A stretch of DNA of 64,000 nt, from assembly GCA_019637555.1 (NCBI GenBank), contig JAHBVK010000027.1:1-64000 (forward strand), in the 5' to 3' direction. The position numbers were made by a program, and so were the translations under genes. This stretch comes from Anaerolineae bacterium. GTDB lineage: Bacteria; Chloroflexota; Anaerolineae; Aggregatilineales; UBA2796. Below the pieces are notes generated by a model that made no database searches, was not told the DNA's origin, and saw only the letters and a list, made by a program, of their open reading frames with translations. Below, piece by piece: positions 16,682 to 25,081 of the stretch; the stretch's first letter is position 1, and the number at the start of each line of letters is the position of its first letter.

Positions 16682-17535
16682 CTATGGATCGGTCCCGTAG
16701 ATCGCCGGATGATCAAGGCGGTTTCGACAGTACGTTCATTCTCGGTCAAACAGCCGTCGATCAAATCCCCAATCAAGTGGGCTGCTTGCCTTGCGATCTC
16801 CTCAATCGGTTGACGTATCGTGGTTAGCGGCGGATTACTCTCCCGCGCGAACGGCATATCATCGAATCCGATCACCGAGACATCCCTACCCGGCTCTAGT
16901 CCCCGTGAACGGATCGCTGCCATCATAGCAAGCGCCGCCGTATCGTTGAAGGCGATTAATGCGGTGGGCGGATTAGGTAGCGACAGCAATTCTAGCGCCA
17001 TCTGGTGACCACTGTCCCAATTGGCGTCACTATAACGACATAACCCAGGCTCAAAGGGAATATGGGCGTACTGTAAGCCGTGTTTATAACCCTCTAAACG
17101 CTGCTGTGCGGCGGGATTCTCAGGTCTTCCTGTTACCATCCCGATCCGTCGATGTCCGATATCAACAAGATGATCTACTGCCGCTAGTATTGCGCCACGA
17201 TTATTGATCTTTACTGTAGGGCAAGCATCCTCGTCGGATTGCTTGTGGTGATCAATTTGCACGCAAGGCAGCCTGCTCTGCTGACACAACGAGACCACAC
17301 CAGCATAGTTATTGCTGGTAATGTTGACGATGCCGCTGACAGCAGATTTCTCAATCCATTCACGTAAGCCGGGCAAATCGATCAGTTGCTCGGCGCGCAA
17401 GAATAGCAAGACTTTGCGTCTTGACAGCGCCAGCTCATTTTCTAGCCCGCGCAGCATCCGAAGATAGTAATCGCTATTGAGTGCCTCGCCCATATAATCC
17501 GGCGCGACAATCCCCACAACCGAACTGTACGGCAT
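16678..17535 (-). CDS. LacI-type ligand-binding protein lacking the DNA-binding domain
   Basis: The 285 residues cover the full LacI/periplasmic-binding-protein-like effector domain: GIVAPDYM at the N-terminal strand, GIVNITSNN, DHLVDIGHRRIGMVTG, ERLEGY-like RLEGYKHGLQ, FNDTAALAMMAAIRSRGLEPGRDVSVIGFDD, and LTTIRQPIEEIARQAA. The usual ~60-residue N-terminal HTH is absent. Only about 88 bp separate it from the next gene, too little to hide an HTH, and no signal peptide is seen. GGGAG lies before the ATG. It could be a cytoplasmic sugar sensor acting through another protein, or a decayed repressor. Confidence 0.85.
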   Translation of the reverse strand: MPYSSVVGIVAPDYMGEALNSDYYLRMLRGLENELALSRRKVLLFLRAEQLIDLPGLREWIEKSAVSGIVNITSNNYAGVVSLCQQSRLPCVQIDHHKQSDEDACPTVKINNRGAILAAVDHLVDIGHRRIGMVTGRPENPAAQQRLEGYKHGLQYAHIPFEPGLCRYSDANWDSGHQMALELLSLPNPPTALIAFNDTAALAMMAAIRSRGLEPGRDVSVIGFDDMPFARESNPPLTTIRQPIEEIARQAAHLIGDLIDGCLTENERTVETALIIRRSTGPIHS

Positions 17536-17623
17536 AACATCACGCTCCCACGAACTCTATCATAATAGGGATGCTGAGAAAGTTGACGCCGCAGACACCG
17601 AAAACTTTGTGAATTGTGTGTTG

Positions 17624-18181
17624 TTAGCTATCTGCCCACATTCCCCGCTTATTTTCTCTGGCTTCTTTCATCAATGCAGTGAACTCTGCCTGATGCGCCA
17701 CATCCGGTGGAAAAGTGGCAGCGCTGGCGAGTCCCTGCCGCACTAATTCGGCATTCACGAAAATGCCGTCGGCATAGACATAACGTAGCAAACGCCCATA
17801 GCGATCCGTTTCGGAAACATCACGAACTAGCAGCACTTGCCTGCCCTGCACCAACGACTTATTGAACTCGTAAGCCTCATGTGCGAACGGCTCATTCTTG
17901 CCGAAGGTCATCTCTGGCGTATCCATACCGATGTAACGCACTGAGTACACCTGCCCATTCAGATTGACTTTGATCGTGTCTCCGTCGACCACATCAACCA
18001 CTGTCGCATACGCCTCATTGGGATTGCTGCCAACAACTGGTGGCAGTGTCGGCATGTCAATTTGGATCGTCGGCGCTATCGGTTGACCGGGCTGCGGACT
18101 AGCAGAAATATCCACGCTCACGTTACACGCAAGTGAAACCACCAGCAGCAGGAAAACTGACAGTACAGATTTACGTTTCAT
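17624..18181 (-). CDS. Secreted thermonuclease-family lipoprotein
   Basis: Extracytoplasmic staphylococcal-nuclease-fold (SNase, OB-fold) enzyme of 185 aa that would cut DNA/RNA in a calcium-dependent way. Signal with lipobox Cys19 (VSLAC), a Pro-rich spacer, then the nuclease domain from residue 58: VVDVVDGDTIKVNLNG, RYIGMDTPE (catalytic Arg, Asp and Glu equivalents) and SETDRYGRLLRYVY (second Arg). Start overlaps the end of the upstream methyltransferase gene by 4 nt, so the two are coupled. Confidence 0.92.
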   Translation of the reverse strand: MKRKSVLSVFLLLVVSLACNVSVDISASPQPGQPIAPTIQIDMPTLPPVVGSNPNEAYATVVDVVDGDTIKVNLNGQVYSVRYIGMDTPEMTFGKNEPFAHEAYEFNKSLVQGRQVLLVRDVSETDRYGRLLRYVYADGIFVNAELVRQGLASAATFPPDVAHQAEFTALMKEARENKRGMWADS

Positions 18182-18987
18182 AATCGCTTCAACTCAATCC
18201 AATAATGATCACCAATACGCTTGAAAAGCGGTAATGCAGCAGTCAAGCGTTCTAGCCTTAGCAAGAATTTAGCAAACGCGGGGCGCTTCGCCACCACAGG
18301 CTGAATGTCGCTTGGCGGCAGAAAGACGCCGAGTCCGCGCAGACTCTGTACTTCAAACGCCGATCCCAGATCGCGCCTCAAGCGCTGTGGCGCCGGATAA
18401 TATACCGGAAAGCGGACACCCTCGATCTGAGCCATGCTTTGCCCGCGCCAACGCCTAGTTGCCGTCTTGAGATCGCCGTGCGTGGCGTGCCACAGGCTTT
18501 CCCAAACACAAAATGGTGGCATCACCACAAATCCGATCTTTCCGCCCGGACGCACCGCCGCTGCCAGCGCCACACCGAGATCGCGCCACTGCTCCACGCA
18601 GTTTAATGCACCGAAGTTCGAGTATGCACCGTCAAACGAGCTGCCGGGCAACTCCCAGTGAGCCGCCTGTGCCAGATCAAGTTGCAGAAAACTGATTCTA
18701 TCTGCTACCTCTTCGCGTTCTGCTTTGCGTTGCGCCTGTACCAACATCTCCGTGCTGACGTCGCTAGCGGTGACGTGGACACCCTGCTTCGCCAGCCAGA
18801 CTGCATCTTCGCCCGTTCCGCAACCAATCTCCAATACGCGCGACCCCGCCGGATATAGGCTTGCCAGCCATTTCCACACGCGACCCCGCAGCCAGCGACT
18901 GATCAGCGGATCGGTTGCTTCGCTATCGTAGCGTGCAGCTACGGCATCAAACGGGCTTGCTGGTGTGTTATCCATCTGCCCGATCAT
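18178..18987 (-). CDS. Class I SAM-dependent methyltransferase
   Basis: Rossmann-fold methyltransferase of 269 aa (methyltransferase-11/25 type). SAM-binding motif I is VLEIGCGTGEDAVWLA near residues 46-61, motif II around VTASDVSTEML, and motif III around DGAYSNFGALNCVEQW. The C-terminal part contains a small hydrophobic segment (GKIGFVVMPPFCVWESLW), common in lipid or quinone/small-molecule methyltransferases. Substrate unknown. An internal ATG four codons later is an equally possible start. Confidence 0.85.
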   Translation of the reverse strand: MIGQMDNTPASPFDAVAARYDSEATDPLISRWLRGRVWKWLASLYPAGSRVLEIGCGTGEDAVWLAKQGVHVTASDVSTEMLVQAQRKAEREEVADRISFLQLDLAQAAHWELPGSSFDGAYSNFGALNCVEQWRDLGVALAAAVRPGGKIGFVVMPPFCVWESLWHATHGDLKTATRRWRGQSMAQIEGVRFPVYYPAPQRLRRDLGSAFEVQSLRGLGVFLPPSDIQPVVAKRPAFAKFLLRLERLTAALPLFKRIGDHYWIELKRL

Positions 18988-19113
18988 ACTCCAACTTCAG
19001 CTATCGCTAGAACTCCCCTCGTTTTTGGGGGTACAGTCTGTCTACTGCTTTTGCTAACTTTTGTACAGTGAATACCGAGAGCTTTATCGTATGTTTCAAT
19101 GGAGGGATGTTAG

Positions 19114-19401
19114 ATGTTGTGTCCGGTCTGTTCAACGGTGGATTTAAAGATCGCCGATCGTCAGGGCGTCGAGATTGACTACTGCCCGCAGTGTCGCGGT
19201 GTATGGTTGGATCGCGGTGAACTGGACAAGATTATCGAACGCTCGGCGTCTCATCTGCGCACCGCAGAGGTGGATGATGATGATGACGACTATCGCCGCA
19301 CCACCAATACCAGCTACCCCGACTCGGAGTCACGTAGCTATCCTTACAAAGAGAAACGCAAACGTGGATTTCTCAGCGACATCTTTGATGTCTTCGACTA
19401 A
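19114..19401 (+). CDS. TFIIB-type zinc-ribbon protein
   Basis: A 95-residue soluble protein with a zf-TFIIB domain: LCPVCSTVDL and IDYCPQCRGVWLDRGELDKI are the two zinc knuckles and the diagnostic GVWLDRGEL. The C-terminal half is acidic then basic (DDDDDYRR, YKEKRKRGFLSDIFDVFD), ending in an amphipathic segment. Function of this family is unknown. A GGAGGG sits 9 nt before the ATG. Followed by a strong terminator. Confidence 0.88.
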   Translation: MLCPVCSTVDLKIADRQGVEIDYCPQCRGVWLDRGELDKIIERSASHLRTAEVDDDDDDYRRTTNTSYPDSESRSYPYKEKRKRGFLSDIFDVFD

Positions 19402-19434
19402 ACCTCGTTGACCGTTTACCATCGTTTTTAAGAC

Positions 19435-19474
19435 AGGGCTGCTCTATCGGTAAAAATAGAGCAGCCCTTGATTT
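19435..19474 (+). terminator. Intrinsic terminator after the zinc-ribbon gene
   Basis: AGGGCTGCTCTAT (19435-19447) pairs perfectly with ATAGAGCAGCCCT (19456-19468), 13 bp with an 8-nt loop, followed by TGATTTTT. Confidence 0.93.
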
Positions 19475-19701
19475 TTAACCGGAATCCACCCGGAATTCAT
19501 GAAAAATCATTGCTTTTACTCTAGAATTTATGCAAAATCAGCTCGTTTTGAGTAGTTTTTCTGTGATTCGGTACTTTACCCGAAAAACTCCGACTCTTTT
19601 TCTGACAGGTTATCCCAAGTCAAACCCCATCGCTGCTTCTTATACTAGGCATTATCCCGTTCTTTACGGACTTTGCAGCGATTTTTTAGGAGCAAACTTA
19701 G

Positions 19702-21129
19702 ATGGCACAAAGCACGCTAACACCCGGTTCGAGCGTCAATACGCCTACCGAGCTGCTCACATGGGCATCAAATCAGGGCATTGAGGAAATTGATGTCAAG
19801 TTCGTAGATGTGCGTGGCGTATGGCAGCACTTCAGCATCCCCTTTAGCAGCTTTGATGCCGATGCGTTTGACGAGGGAATTGGTTTTGACGGCTCCTCGA
19901 TTCGCGGTTTTCAGGACATCAACGAATCGGACATGCTGCTGTTCCCCGATGTCAGCAGTGCCTTCATCGATCCGGTGATGGCAACCAAGACCTTAAGCCT
20001 AACTTGCGATGTGCATGACGTCAGCAAAGTTCCCTACAGCCGCGATCCGCGTGGTGTCGCCAAGCGCGCCGAAGCCTATTTGAAGTCGACGGGTATTGCG
20101 GACACCGTATTTTTCGGACCCGAAGCGGAGTTCTTCATCTTCACGGGCGTGCGCTACGGTAATTCGATGCACAGCTCGTTTTACGAAGTCTCCTCTGACG
20201 AGTCGCCGTGGGCAACTGGCGATATGGGTTTAGGCTTCCGTAACCGCGTCAAAGAGGGCTATTTCCCTGTTCCGCCCTCCGACAAGCTGCAAAACCTGCG
20301 CTCCCTGATGGTCAAAACGCTGATGTCCGTCGGCATCGAGGTGGAAGTACATCACCACGAGGTCGCCGCCGCTGGTCAGGCGGAGATCGACATGCGCTTC
20401 AACACGCTCACGCGCATGGCGGATCAACTGTTGATCTACAAGTACATCATCAAGAATGTCGCCATGATGAATGGCTACACCGTGACCTTCATGCCCAAAC
20501 CACTGTTCGGTGATAACGGCAGCGGTATGCACTGCCACCAGAGCCTGTGGAAGGGTGGCAAGCCGCTGTTCTTTGATAAGGACGGCTACGCACTGTTGAG
20601 CAAGTTGGCGATCAACTACATCGGCGGCATCCTCAAGCACGCGCCCGCGCTGCTGGCATTCTGTGCGCCGACCACCAATAGCTATCGTCGTCTGGTCCCC
20701 GGCTACGAAGCGCCTGTCAATCTGGTCTATTCGGCGCGTAACCGATCCGCCGCCGTGCGTATCCCGATGTACAGCGATAATCCCAAGGCGAAGCGCATCG
20801 AGTTCCGCGCTCCCGATCCGATGGCGAATCCCTATCTGGCGTTCTCCGCTATGCTGATGGCTGGTCTAGATGGCATCGAGAAAGGCATCGATCCCGGCAA
20901 GCCGTCTGACTTCGATCTGTACACAGCGGGCAAGAAGACTCCTGTTGCTCCCGGCAGCTTGCACGAATCGCTGGCGGCGCTGCAAAAGGATCACGACTTC
21001 CTGCTCAAGGGTGATGTGTTCACTCCTGACCTGATCGATAAGTACTACGAGTGGAAGAAGTTCAGCGAAGCGGATCCCGTATCGATGCGTCCGCATCCCT
21101 ACGAGTTCGAGCTGTACTTCGACTATTAA
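19702..21129 (+). CDS. glnA: Glutamine synthetase, type I
   Basis: Cytosolic ATP-dependent ammonia-assimilation enzyme that makes glutamine from glutamate; acts as a dodecamer. The length (475 aa) and motifs fit [12 protein letters not shown] near residues 61-69, [11 protein letters not shown] near 136-146 (metal ligands), [14 protein letters not shown] near 272-285, and [21 protein letters not shown] near 371-391. AGGAG lies 9 nt upstream of the ATG. In the adenylylation loop the Tyr is present (FDLYTAGKK) but the usual LPPEE following it is replaced, so control by GlnE adenylylation is uncertain. A 71-nt imperfect hairpin follows the gene. Confidence 0.95.
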   Translation: MAQSTLTPGSSVNTPTELLTWASNQGIEEIDVKFVDVRGVWQHFSIPFSSFDADAFDEGIGFDGSSIRGFQDINESDMLLFPDVSSAFIDPVMATKTLSLTCDVHDVSKVPYSRDPRGVAKRAEAYLKSTGIADTVFFGPEAEFFIFTGVRYGNSMHSSFYEVSSDESPWATGDMGLGFRNRVKEGYFPVPPSDKLQNLRSLMVKTLMSVGIEVEVHHHEVAAAGQAEIDMRFNTLTRMADQLLIYKYIIKNVAMMNGYTVTFMPKPLFGDNGSGMHCHQSLWKGGKPLFFDKDGYALLSKLAINYIGGILKHAPALLAFCAPTTNSYRRLVPGYEAPVNLVYSARNRSAAVRIPMYSDNPKAKRIEFRAPDPMANPYLAFSAMLMAGLDGIEKGIDPGKPSDFDLYTAGKKTPVAPGSLHESLAALQKDHDFLLKGDVFTPDLIDKYYEWKKFSEADPVSMRPHPYEFELYFDY

Positions 21130-21161
21130 ATCGACGACCTGTTTATAACAATGCGAGCTTC

Positions 21162-21232
21162 CAGTTTTCCTCCTGTTGAGGTGAGAGTCGGGCGGTTGAG
21201 GGGCTTCCCGGCTCTCCCCTCAGGGGAAACTG
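21162..21232 (+). other. Long imperfect hairpin in the glnA 3' region
   Basis: The arms CAGTTTTCC...GAGAGTCGGG (from 21162) and CCCGGCTCTC...GGAAACTG (to 21232) pair over more than 20 bp with small bulges. No T-tract follows, so a plain terminator is unlikely. It could be a 3' stability element, a processed small RNA or a degenerate mobile palindrome. Confidence 0.5.
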
Positions 21233-21261
21233 ATACAAATCATCACGAGGATTGCTGATCA

Positions 21262-21723
21262 ATGTCCGACATCACAGTAGAGATGACCACCCCGGATCGT
21301 CCCGATGTGATCACCATGATCAACGAACTCGACCACTACCTCACTCAGCTTTACCCCGCCGAAAGCAATCATCTGCTCGACATCAGCGCCCTAATGCAGC
21401 CTAACATCCGCTTTCTCGTCGCCAGCCACCAGAATGAAACTGTCGGTTGCGGTGCGATCCGCGTGCATGATGACTATGCCGAGATCAAGCGCATGTACGT
21501 CAAGCCGTCGGCACGTGGTAAGGGCATCGCTTCCCGCGTGCTCGACCACTTAGAAGCGTTAGCGCGCGAATCCGGTATCAATACGCTGCGCCTCGAAACG
21601 GGGATCAGCCAACCAGAAGCATTGGCGCTATACGAGCGTCGTGGCTACACGCGCTGCGATCCGTTCGGTGACTACACCCACGATCCTCTGAGCTTGTTCT
21701 ACGAAAAACGCCTCGACTCCTAG
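21262..21723 (+). CDS. GNAT-family N-acetyltransferase
   Basis: Cytosolic acetyl-CoA-dependent acetyltransferase of 153 aa. The acetyl-CoA loop is AEIKRMYVKPSARGKGIASRVLDHLEAL (R/Q-x-x-G-x-G/A near residues 84-92) and the C-terminal strand is YERRGYTRCDPFGDY. Overall similar to small PhnO/YjcF-type enzymes acting on amino acids or polyamines; the substrate cannot be told. It is downstream of glnA, but a long hairpin separates the two. Confidence 0.88.
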   Translation: MSDITVEMTTPDRPDVITMINELDHYLTQLYPAESNHLLDISALMQPNIRFLVASHQNETVGCGAIRVHDDYAEIKRMYVKPSARGKGIASRVLDHLEALARESGINTLRLETGISQPEALALYERRGYTRCDPFGDYTHDPLSLFYEKRLDS

Positions 21724-21733
21724 TACAAATTGA

Positions 21734-21773
21734 CGCCCATTAAAACCCATTTTTTTAATGGGAAAAATGGGCG
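21734..21773 (+). terminator. Two-tier hairpin after the GNAT gene
   Basis: Outer stem CGCCCAT (21734-21740) with ATGGGCG (21767-21773) encloses an inner stem CCCATT/AATGGG with a T-rich loop. It lies 10 nt after the stop and probably ends or stabilises the GNAT transcript. Confidence 0.5.
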
Positions 21774-21879
21774 AAAAATGGGTTATGGTAGGCATAAATT
21801 GGAATTCCGTTGGGAAGGCACTAACTATCAGCGTTTAGACCGTAACAGTGGGCTGCATAGGCGTAGTGGCAAAACAAAA

Positions 21880-21927
21880 CCCGGTAACGAATTACCGGGC
21901 TGAGTGAACAGAGTCCCTACGCGACTC
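21880..21927 (+). repeat. 48-bp bipartite palindromic repeat, copy C (also a terminator on the minus strand)
   Basis: Hairpin CCCGGTAACGAATTACCGGG (21880-21899), 13-nt linker, then GTCCCTACGCGACTC (21913-21927). On the minus strand the first hairpin is followed by TTTTGTTTTG, which gives a good intrinsic terminator for the allene-oxide-cyclase-like gene ending at 21949. Confidence 0.85.
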
Positions 21928-21948
21928 CAGCTATCGCTGAACAATCCT

Positions 21949-22392
21949 CTATTGCAGTTCGTACTCAAAATCGTATTCAGATCCCTTGTCATCGCGGGCA
22001 TGCAGCTTCATCTGACCGCGCACGCCAGCATACTCGCCAGTACCGCCTGTGATCGCCAGCACGGAGTCGCCCTTATCAAGGAATGGTCCTTCCACCACGA
22101 TCTGACCGTCCTCCAGTGTAAGCGTCCAGTTACACTCCCACGAGACGCCTACCGCTACGCGCAAGCAATAGCCTTGATCGCTTCCAACTACGTTTTTGTT
22201 GTCGGCATCGTACACTTCATTGGCGAAGGTAAGGACGTCCCCTACCGAATCACCTGTTTCACCAATATCAGTTATGGCGTCGGTGGTGGCGCGCTCGACA
22301 ACTTTAACTGTGGTGCTGGGCGTCTGCGATCTCCACGCGGCGACGGTAACGACGGCTAGAACGGCGATGAGGATTGGAAAATAGCGTTTCAT
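21949..22392 (-). CDS. Secreted allene-oxide-cyclase/dirigent-like barrel protein
   Basis: A 147-residue protein with one N-terminal membrane/signal segment (ILIAVLAVVTVAA) followed by an allene oxide cyclase barrel-like domain: VVERATTDAITDIGETGDSVGDVLTFAN, GYCLRVAVGVSWECNWTLTL, and GDSVLAITGGTGEYAGVRGQM. The SVLAITGGTGxYAGARG signature matches the bacterial members of this fold. Their activity is unknown; plant homologues cyclise lipids or couple phenolics. The ATG at 22392 has AGGAG 6 nt upstream and gives the signal segment directly; a 23-codon N-terminal extension is unlikely. Confidence 0.8.
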   Translation of the reverse strand: MKRYFPILIAVLAVVTVAAWRSQTPSTTVKVVERATTDAITDIGETGDSVGDVLTFANEVYDADNKNVVGSDQGYCLRVAVGVSWECNWTLTLEDGQIVVEGPFLDKGDSVLAITGGTGEYAGVRGQMKLHARDDKGSEYDFEYELQ

Positions 22393-22516
22393 GATAAGCT
22401 CCTGAACGAAATCCCTGAGCGCAATTGAGTGTCGCTCGATTTCAGGAGGAGGGGGTAACATATTTCAAAGTCCGTATACTACTCCCATTTATATCGCTGG
22501 AAAGGAAGTGATCGCC

Positions 22517-22927
22517 ATGTCCGAGTCTTCAGATTCCCTACACGCCGTCGCCCACGCCTTCCCACAGGCATTTGCCATAAAGGACGTAGAGCAGATCGTC
22601 AGTTTCTTTGCCGATGATAGCATCTCCATGTATCCGGGCTATCCTCTGCCAGCCTATGGCAAGGAAGGGAGTCGGACGACATGGACGAACTACTTCAACA
22701 ACTACGCCACTCATCCAGTGACGACGGATAGCGTGGTGGTAGCTGACTCAAACGATGTCGGCTATTCCACTGGTCGGTGGGCGAGTGCCGAGCAGGAAGG
22801 CGAGGGCGTATTCGCGGGACGTTATACAGCGGTCTGGCGGCACAGGGATGGCAAGTGGGAGATCGTGATCATCGCCGCGCACGTTCATCAGGATATTCGC
22901 CCGTTCCCATCGGGAACGCACGGCTAA
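22517..22927 (+). CDS. SnoaL/NTF2-like (DUF4440-type) protein
   Basis: Small cone-shaped alpha+beta barrel protein of about 136 aa: AVAHAFPQAFAIKDVEQIVSFFADDSISMYPG is the typical N-terminal helix pair plus first strand, and GRYTAVWRHRDGKWEIVIIAAH is the C-terminal sheet. Family members bind small molecules or act as isomerases and dehydratases. The ATG at 22517 has AGGAAG 8 nt upstream; the GTG at 22508 is a possible alternative. Divergent from the barrel protein gene. Confidence 0.8.
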   Translation: MSESSDSLHAVAHAFPQAFAIKDVEQIVSFFADDSISMYPGYPLPAYGKEGSRTTWTNYFNNYATHPVTTDSVVVADSNDVGYSTGRWASAEQEGEGVFAGRYTAVWRHRDGKWEIVIIAAHVHQDIRPFPSGTHG

Positions 22928-23033
22928 CAGCACGGTGATGGTTTCGCTAAATCCCCCCACAATGCCCGATTACTGTTCTACGAAAACCTCTCGACGCCTC
23001 AATGAGTAACAAGCGGCGATGTATTTCACCTCA

Positions 23034-24155
23034 TCACTCGTTTTCCCCATACACCGCCGCCACCCTCTCCACCATCTTGCTTACCGCGAACACGCGTTCC
23101 AGCCGATCCCGCCCCCGCTGTCCCATCGTCTGAGCCGCCGTTGGATCGTCCGCGATCCGCTTCAGGCGTGCCGCCAACGCCTCGACATCGCGCGGTGCTG
23201 CCAGATAGCCAGTCTCGCCATCGATCACGATCTCCGGCAGCGCGGACACATTCGAGGCGATGATGGGCAGTCGTGCCGCCATCGCTTCCAGCGCTACCAA
23301 GCCAAATCCTTCCCACAGCGAAGGCATCAGGAAGGCATCGAACGCCGGATACAACGCCCGCGCATCCTGCCGCCAACCCGTGAAATGAACGCGATCCGCT
23401 ATACCGAGGGCGGCAGCTTCGGCACGCAGCGAGTCGCGCAGACCGCCATCACCGACGATCACGTAATGCGCCGATCCAAGCTGTGCCTGTGCGAAAGCGC
23501 GGATCGCGTAGATCAGCCCCTTCTGCTCGACCAATCTGCATACTGAGCCAAATACCAGCGCATCGGCGGGAATCCCCAGTTCGGCGCGGAGTCTTTCGTG
23601 AATACCAGCAATCGCGGGCATCTCGGTGGGATCAAAGCCGTAATGAATGGTCTGAATCTTCGACGCTGGCGCGAACTCGGTGTGGATCAGGAATTGGCGT
23701 ACTGCCTCGCTGATGGCAACGCCCGCCGTCATCTGCCGCCAGAAGAATGCCTGAAACAAGCGCACAGGCAGCAGTTTGCGGAAACCATCATCGTTGTGGG
23801 CGGTGGAGTAGATGCGCTTGACGCCCGCCAGCGTCGCCGCCAACCAGCCGTGCAGATCGGCGTGGATCAGGTGCGTGTGTACAGCGGTGATGCCATCGCT
23901 GCGGAGCTTACGTACCAACTTGCGGATCAACGCCGGATCGAAGTCGCGGGCGATGATCATCGACTCGGCAGACACGCCGCGACGGTTCATTTCCGCGAGA
24001 TACGTCGTCATCGGCTTGTCTGGCTCGGTGAGGACGACTAGACGCACATCTAAGCCGCGTTCACGCAATCCGGGCAACAGCAGCAGCAGATGGTTCTCCA
24101 TCCCCGCCGCGCCCGTCATCTTGGCGATGTGGAGGAGTCTTGATCCTTGAACCAT
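23034..24155 (-). CDS. Glycosyltransferase family 4 (GT-B)
   Basis: Retaining GT-B glycosyltransferase of 373 aa, likely at the inner face of the membrane. N-terminal acceptor domain begins RLLHIAKMTGAAGMENHLL; the C-terminal donor domain has FGSVCRLVEQKGLIYAI and the E-x7-E motif in PSLWEGFGLVALEAMA, plus ETGYLAAPRD. Third gene of a minus-strand run (WecA/MraY-like, epimerase, GT4); its 5' end overlaps the epimerase gene by 40 nt. It probably adds a sugar to an undecaprenyl-linked surface glycan. Confidence 0.93.
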   Translation of the reverse strand: MVQGSRLLHIAKMTGAAGMENHLLLLLPGLRERGLDVRLVVLTEPDKPMTTYLAEMNRRGVSAESMIIARDFDPALIRKLVRKLRSDGITAVHTHLIHADLHGWLAATLAGVKRIYSTAHNDDGFRKLLPVRLFQAFFWRQMTAGVAISEAVRQFLIHTEFAPASKIQTIHYGFDPTEMPAIAGIHERLRAELGIPADALVFGSVCRLVEQKGLIYAIRAFAQAQLGSAHYVIVGDGGLRDSLRAEAAALGIADRVHFTGWRQDARALYPAFDAFLMPSLWEGFGLVALEAMAARLPIIASNVSALPEIVIDGETGYLAAPRDVEALAARLKRIADDPTAAQTMGQRGRDRLERVFAVSKMVERVAAVYGENE

Positions 24156-25075
24156 GCCACCGTCTTTGCCAGTCCATCCTCGAAGGAGATGCGCTGTTCA
24201 TAGCCGAGCAATTCGCCCGCCTTACTGATATCGGCGCGCGAGTGTTTGATGTCACCGGATCGGGCTGGCTCGAAGATCGGCTGGCAGTCAGTTCCCAATA
24301 GAGCGTTGATGCCATCGACCAGTTGCAGTAGCGAAGTGCGATCCCCGCACGCCAGATTCATTACCTGCCCGCTGACCTTCGCGGCATCCGCATGACACGC
24401 CAGCAGATTGCCGTGCAGCACGTTGTCGATGTAAGTGAAATCGCGGGATTGCGTGCCGTCCCCATAAATGACGGGGCTTTCGCCGCGCAGCATCCGCGTG
24501 GCGAACAGCGGGATCACCGCCGAGTATGGCGAGTTGGGGTCTTGGCGCGGACCAAAGACGTTAAAGTACCGTAGCGCGACGGTGGACAATCCGTAAATGC
24601 GATGGAACACCGAACAATACTGCTCACCGATCAGTTTGGCGACGGCATAAGGCGACATTGGCTGCGGCTGCATCGTCTCCACTTTGAACTCGCCTGCGAT
24701 GTCGCCGTAAGCAGAGGAAGATGCGGCATAGACGAAGCGTTTGACTCCGGCGTCCCGCGCCGCGATCAACATATTCAGCGTACCCGTCGCGCAAGTTTCA
24801 TGCGTCGCCAGCGGATCGGCTACCGAGCGCGGTACGGAGGGGATCGCCGCCTGATGCAGCACGTAATCGACGCCGCGTAGGGGTTCGCGCAGCGCGTTCA
24901 GATCGCGGATGTCTACTTCGTACAGATCGATCTTATCGAGGTTGTGCGCCAGATTATTGAGCTTGCCTGTGCTGAAGTTGTCGATCACGCGGACTTGTTC
25001 GCCGCGCCGCACCAGTTCATCGACCAGATGCGATCCGATGAACCCGCCGCCCCCTGTGACCAGATAAATTGCCAT
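24116..25075 (-). CDS. NAD-dependent nucleotide-sugar epimerase/dehydratase (GalE/WbpP-like)
   Basis: Extended SDR of 319 aa acting on a UDP-sugar, probably a C4 epimerase. NAD motif TGGGGFIGSHLVDEL (residues 7-21), VIDNFSTGK near 35, catalytic Ser in YAASSSAYGD, and Tyr/Lys in SPYAVAKL; also YFNVFGPRQDPNSPYSAVIP and QSRDFTYIDNV, typical of WbpP/Gne-type enzymes. Starts 6 nt after the upstream gene's stop, and its 3' end overlaps the GT4 gene by 40 nt, so the three form one operon for surface polysaccharide synthesis. Confidence 0.93.
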   Translation of the reverse strand: MAIYLVTGGGGFIGSHLVDELVRRGEQVRVIDNFSTGKLNNLAHNLDKIDLYEVDIRDLNALREPLRGVDYVLHQAAIPSVPRSVADPLATHETCATGTLNMLIAARDAGVKRFVYAASSSAYGDIAGEFKVETMQPQPMSPYAVAKLIGEQYCSVFHRIYGLSTVALRYFNVFGPRQDPNSPYSAVIPLFATRMLRGESPVIYGDGTQSRDFTYIDNVLHGNLLACHADAAKVSGQVMNLACGDRTSLLQLVDGINALLGTDCQPIFEPARSGDIKHSRADISKAGELLGYEQRISFEDGLAKTVAWFKDQDSSTSPR

Positions 25076-25081
25076 TGCTGC

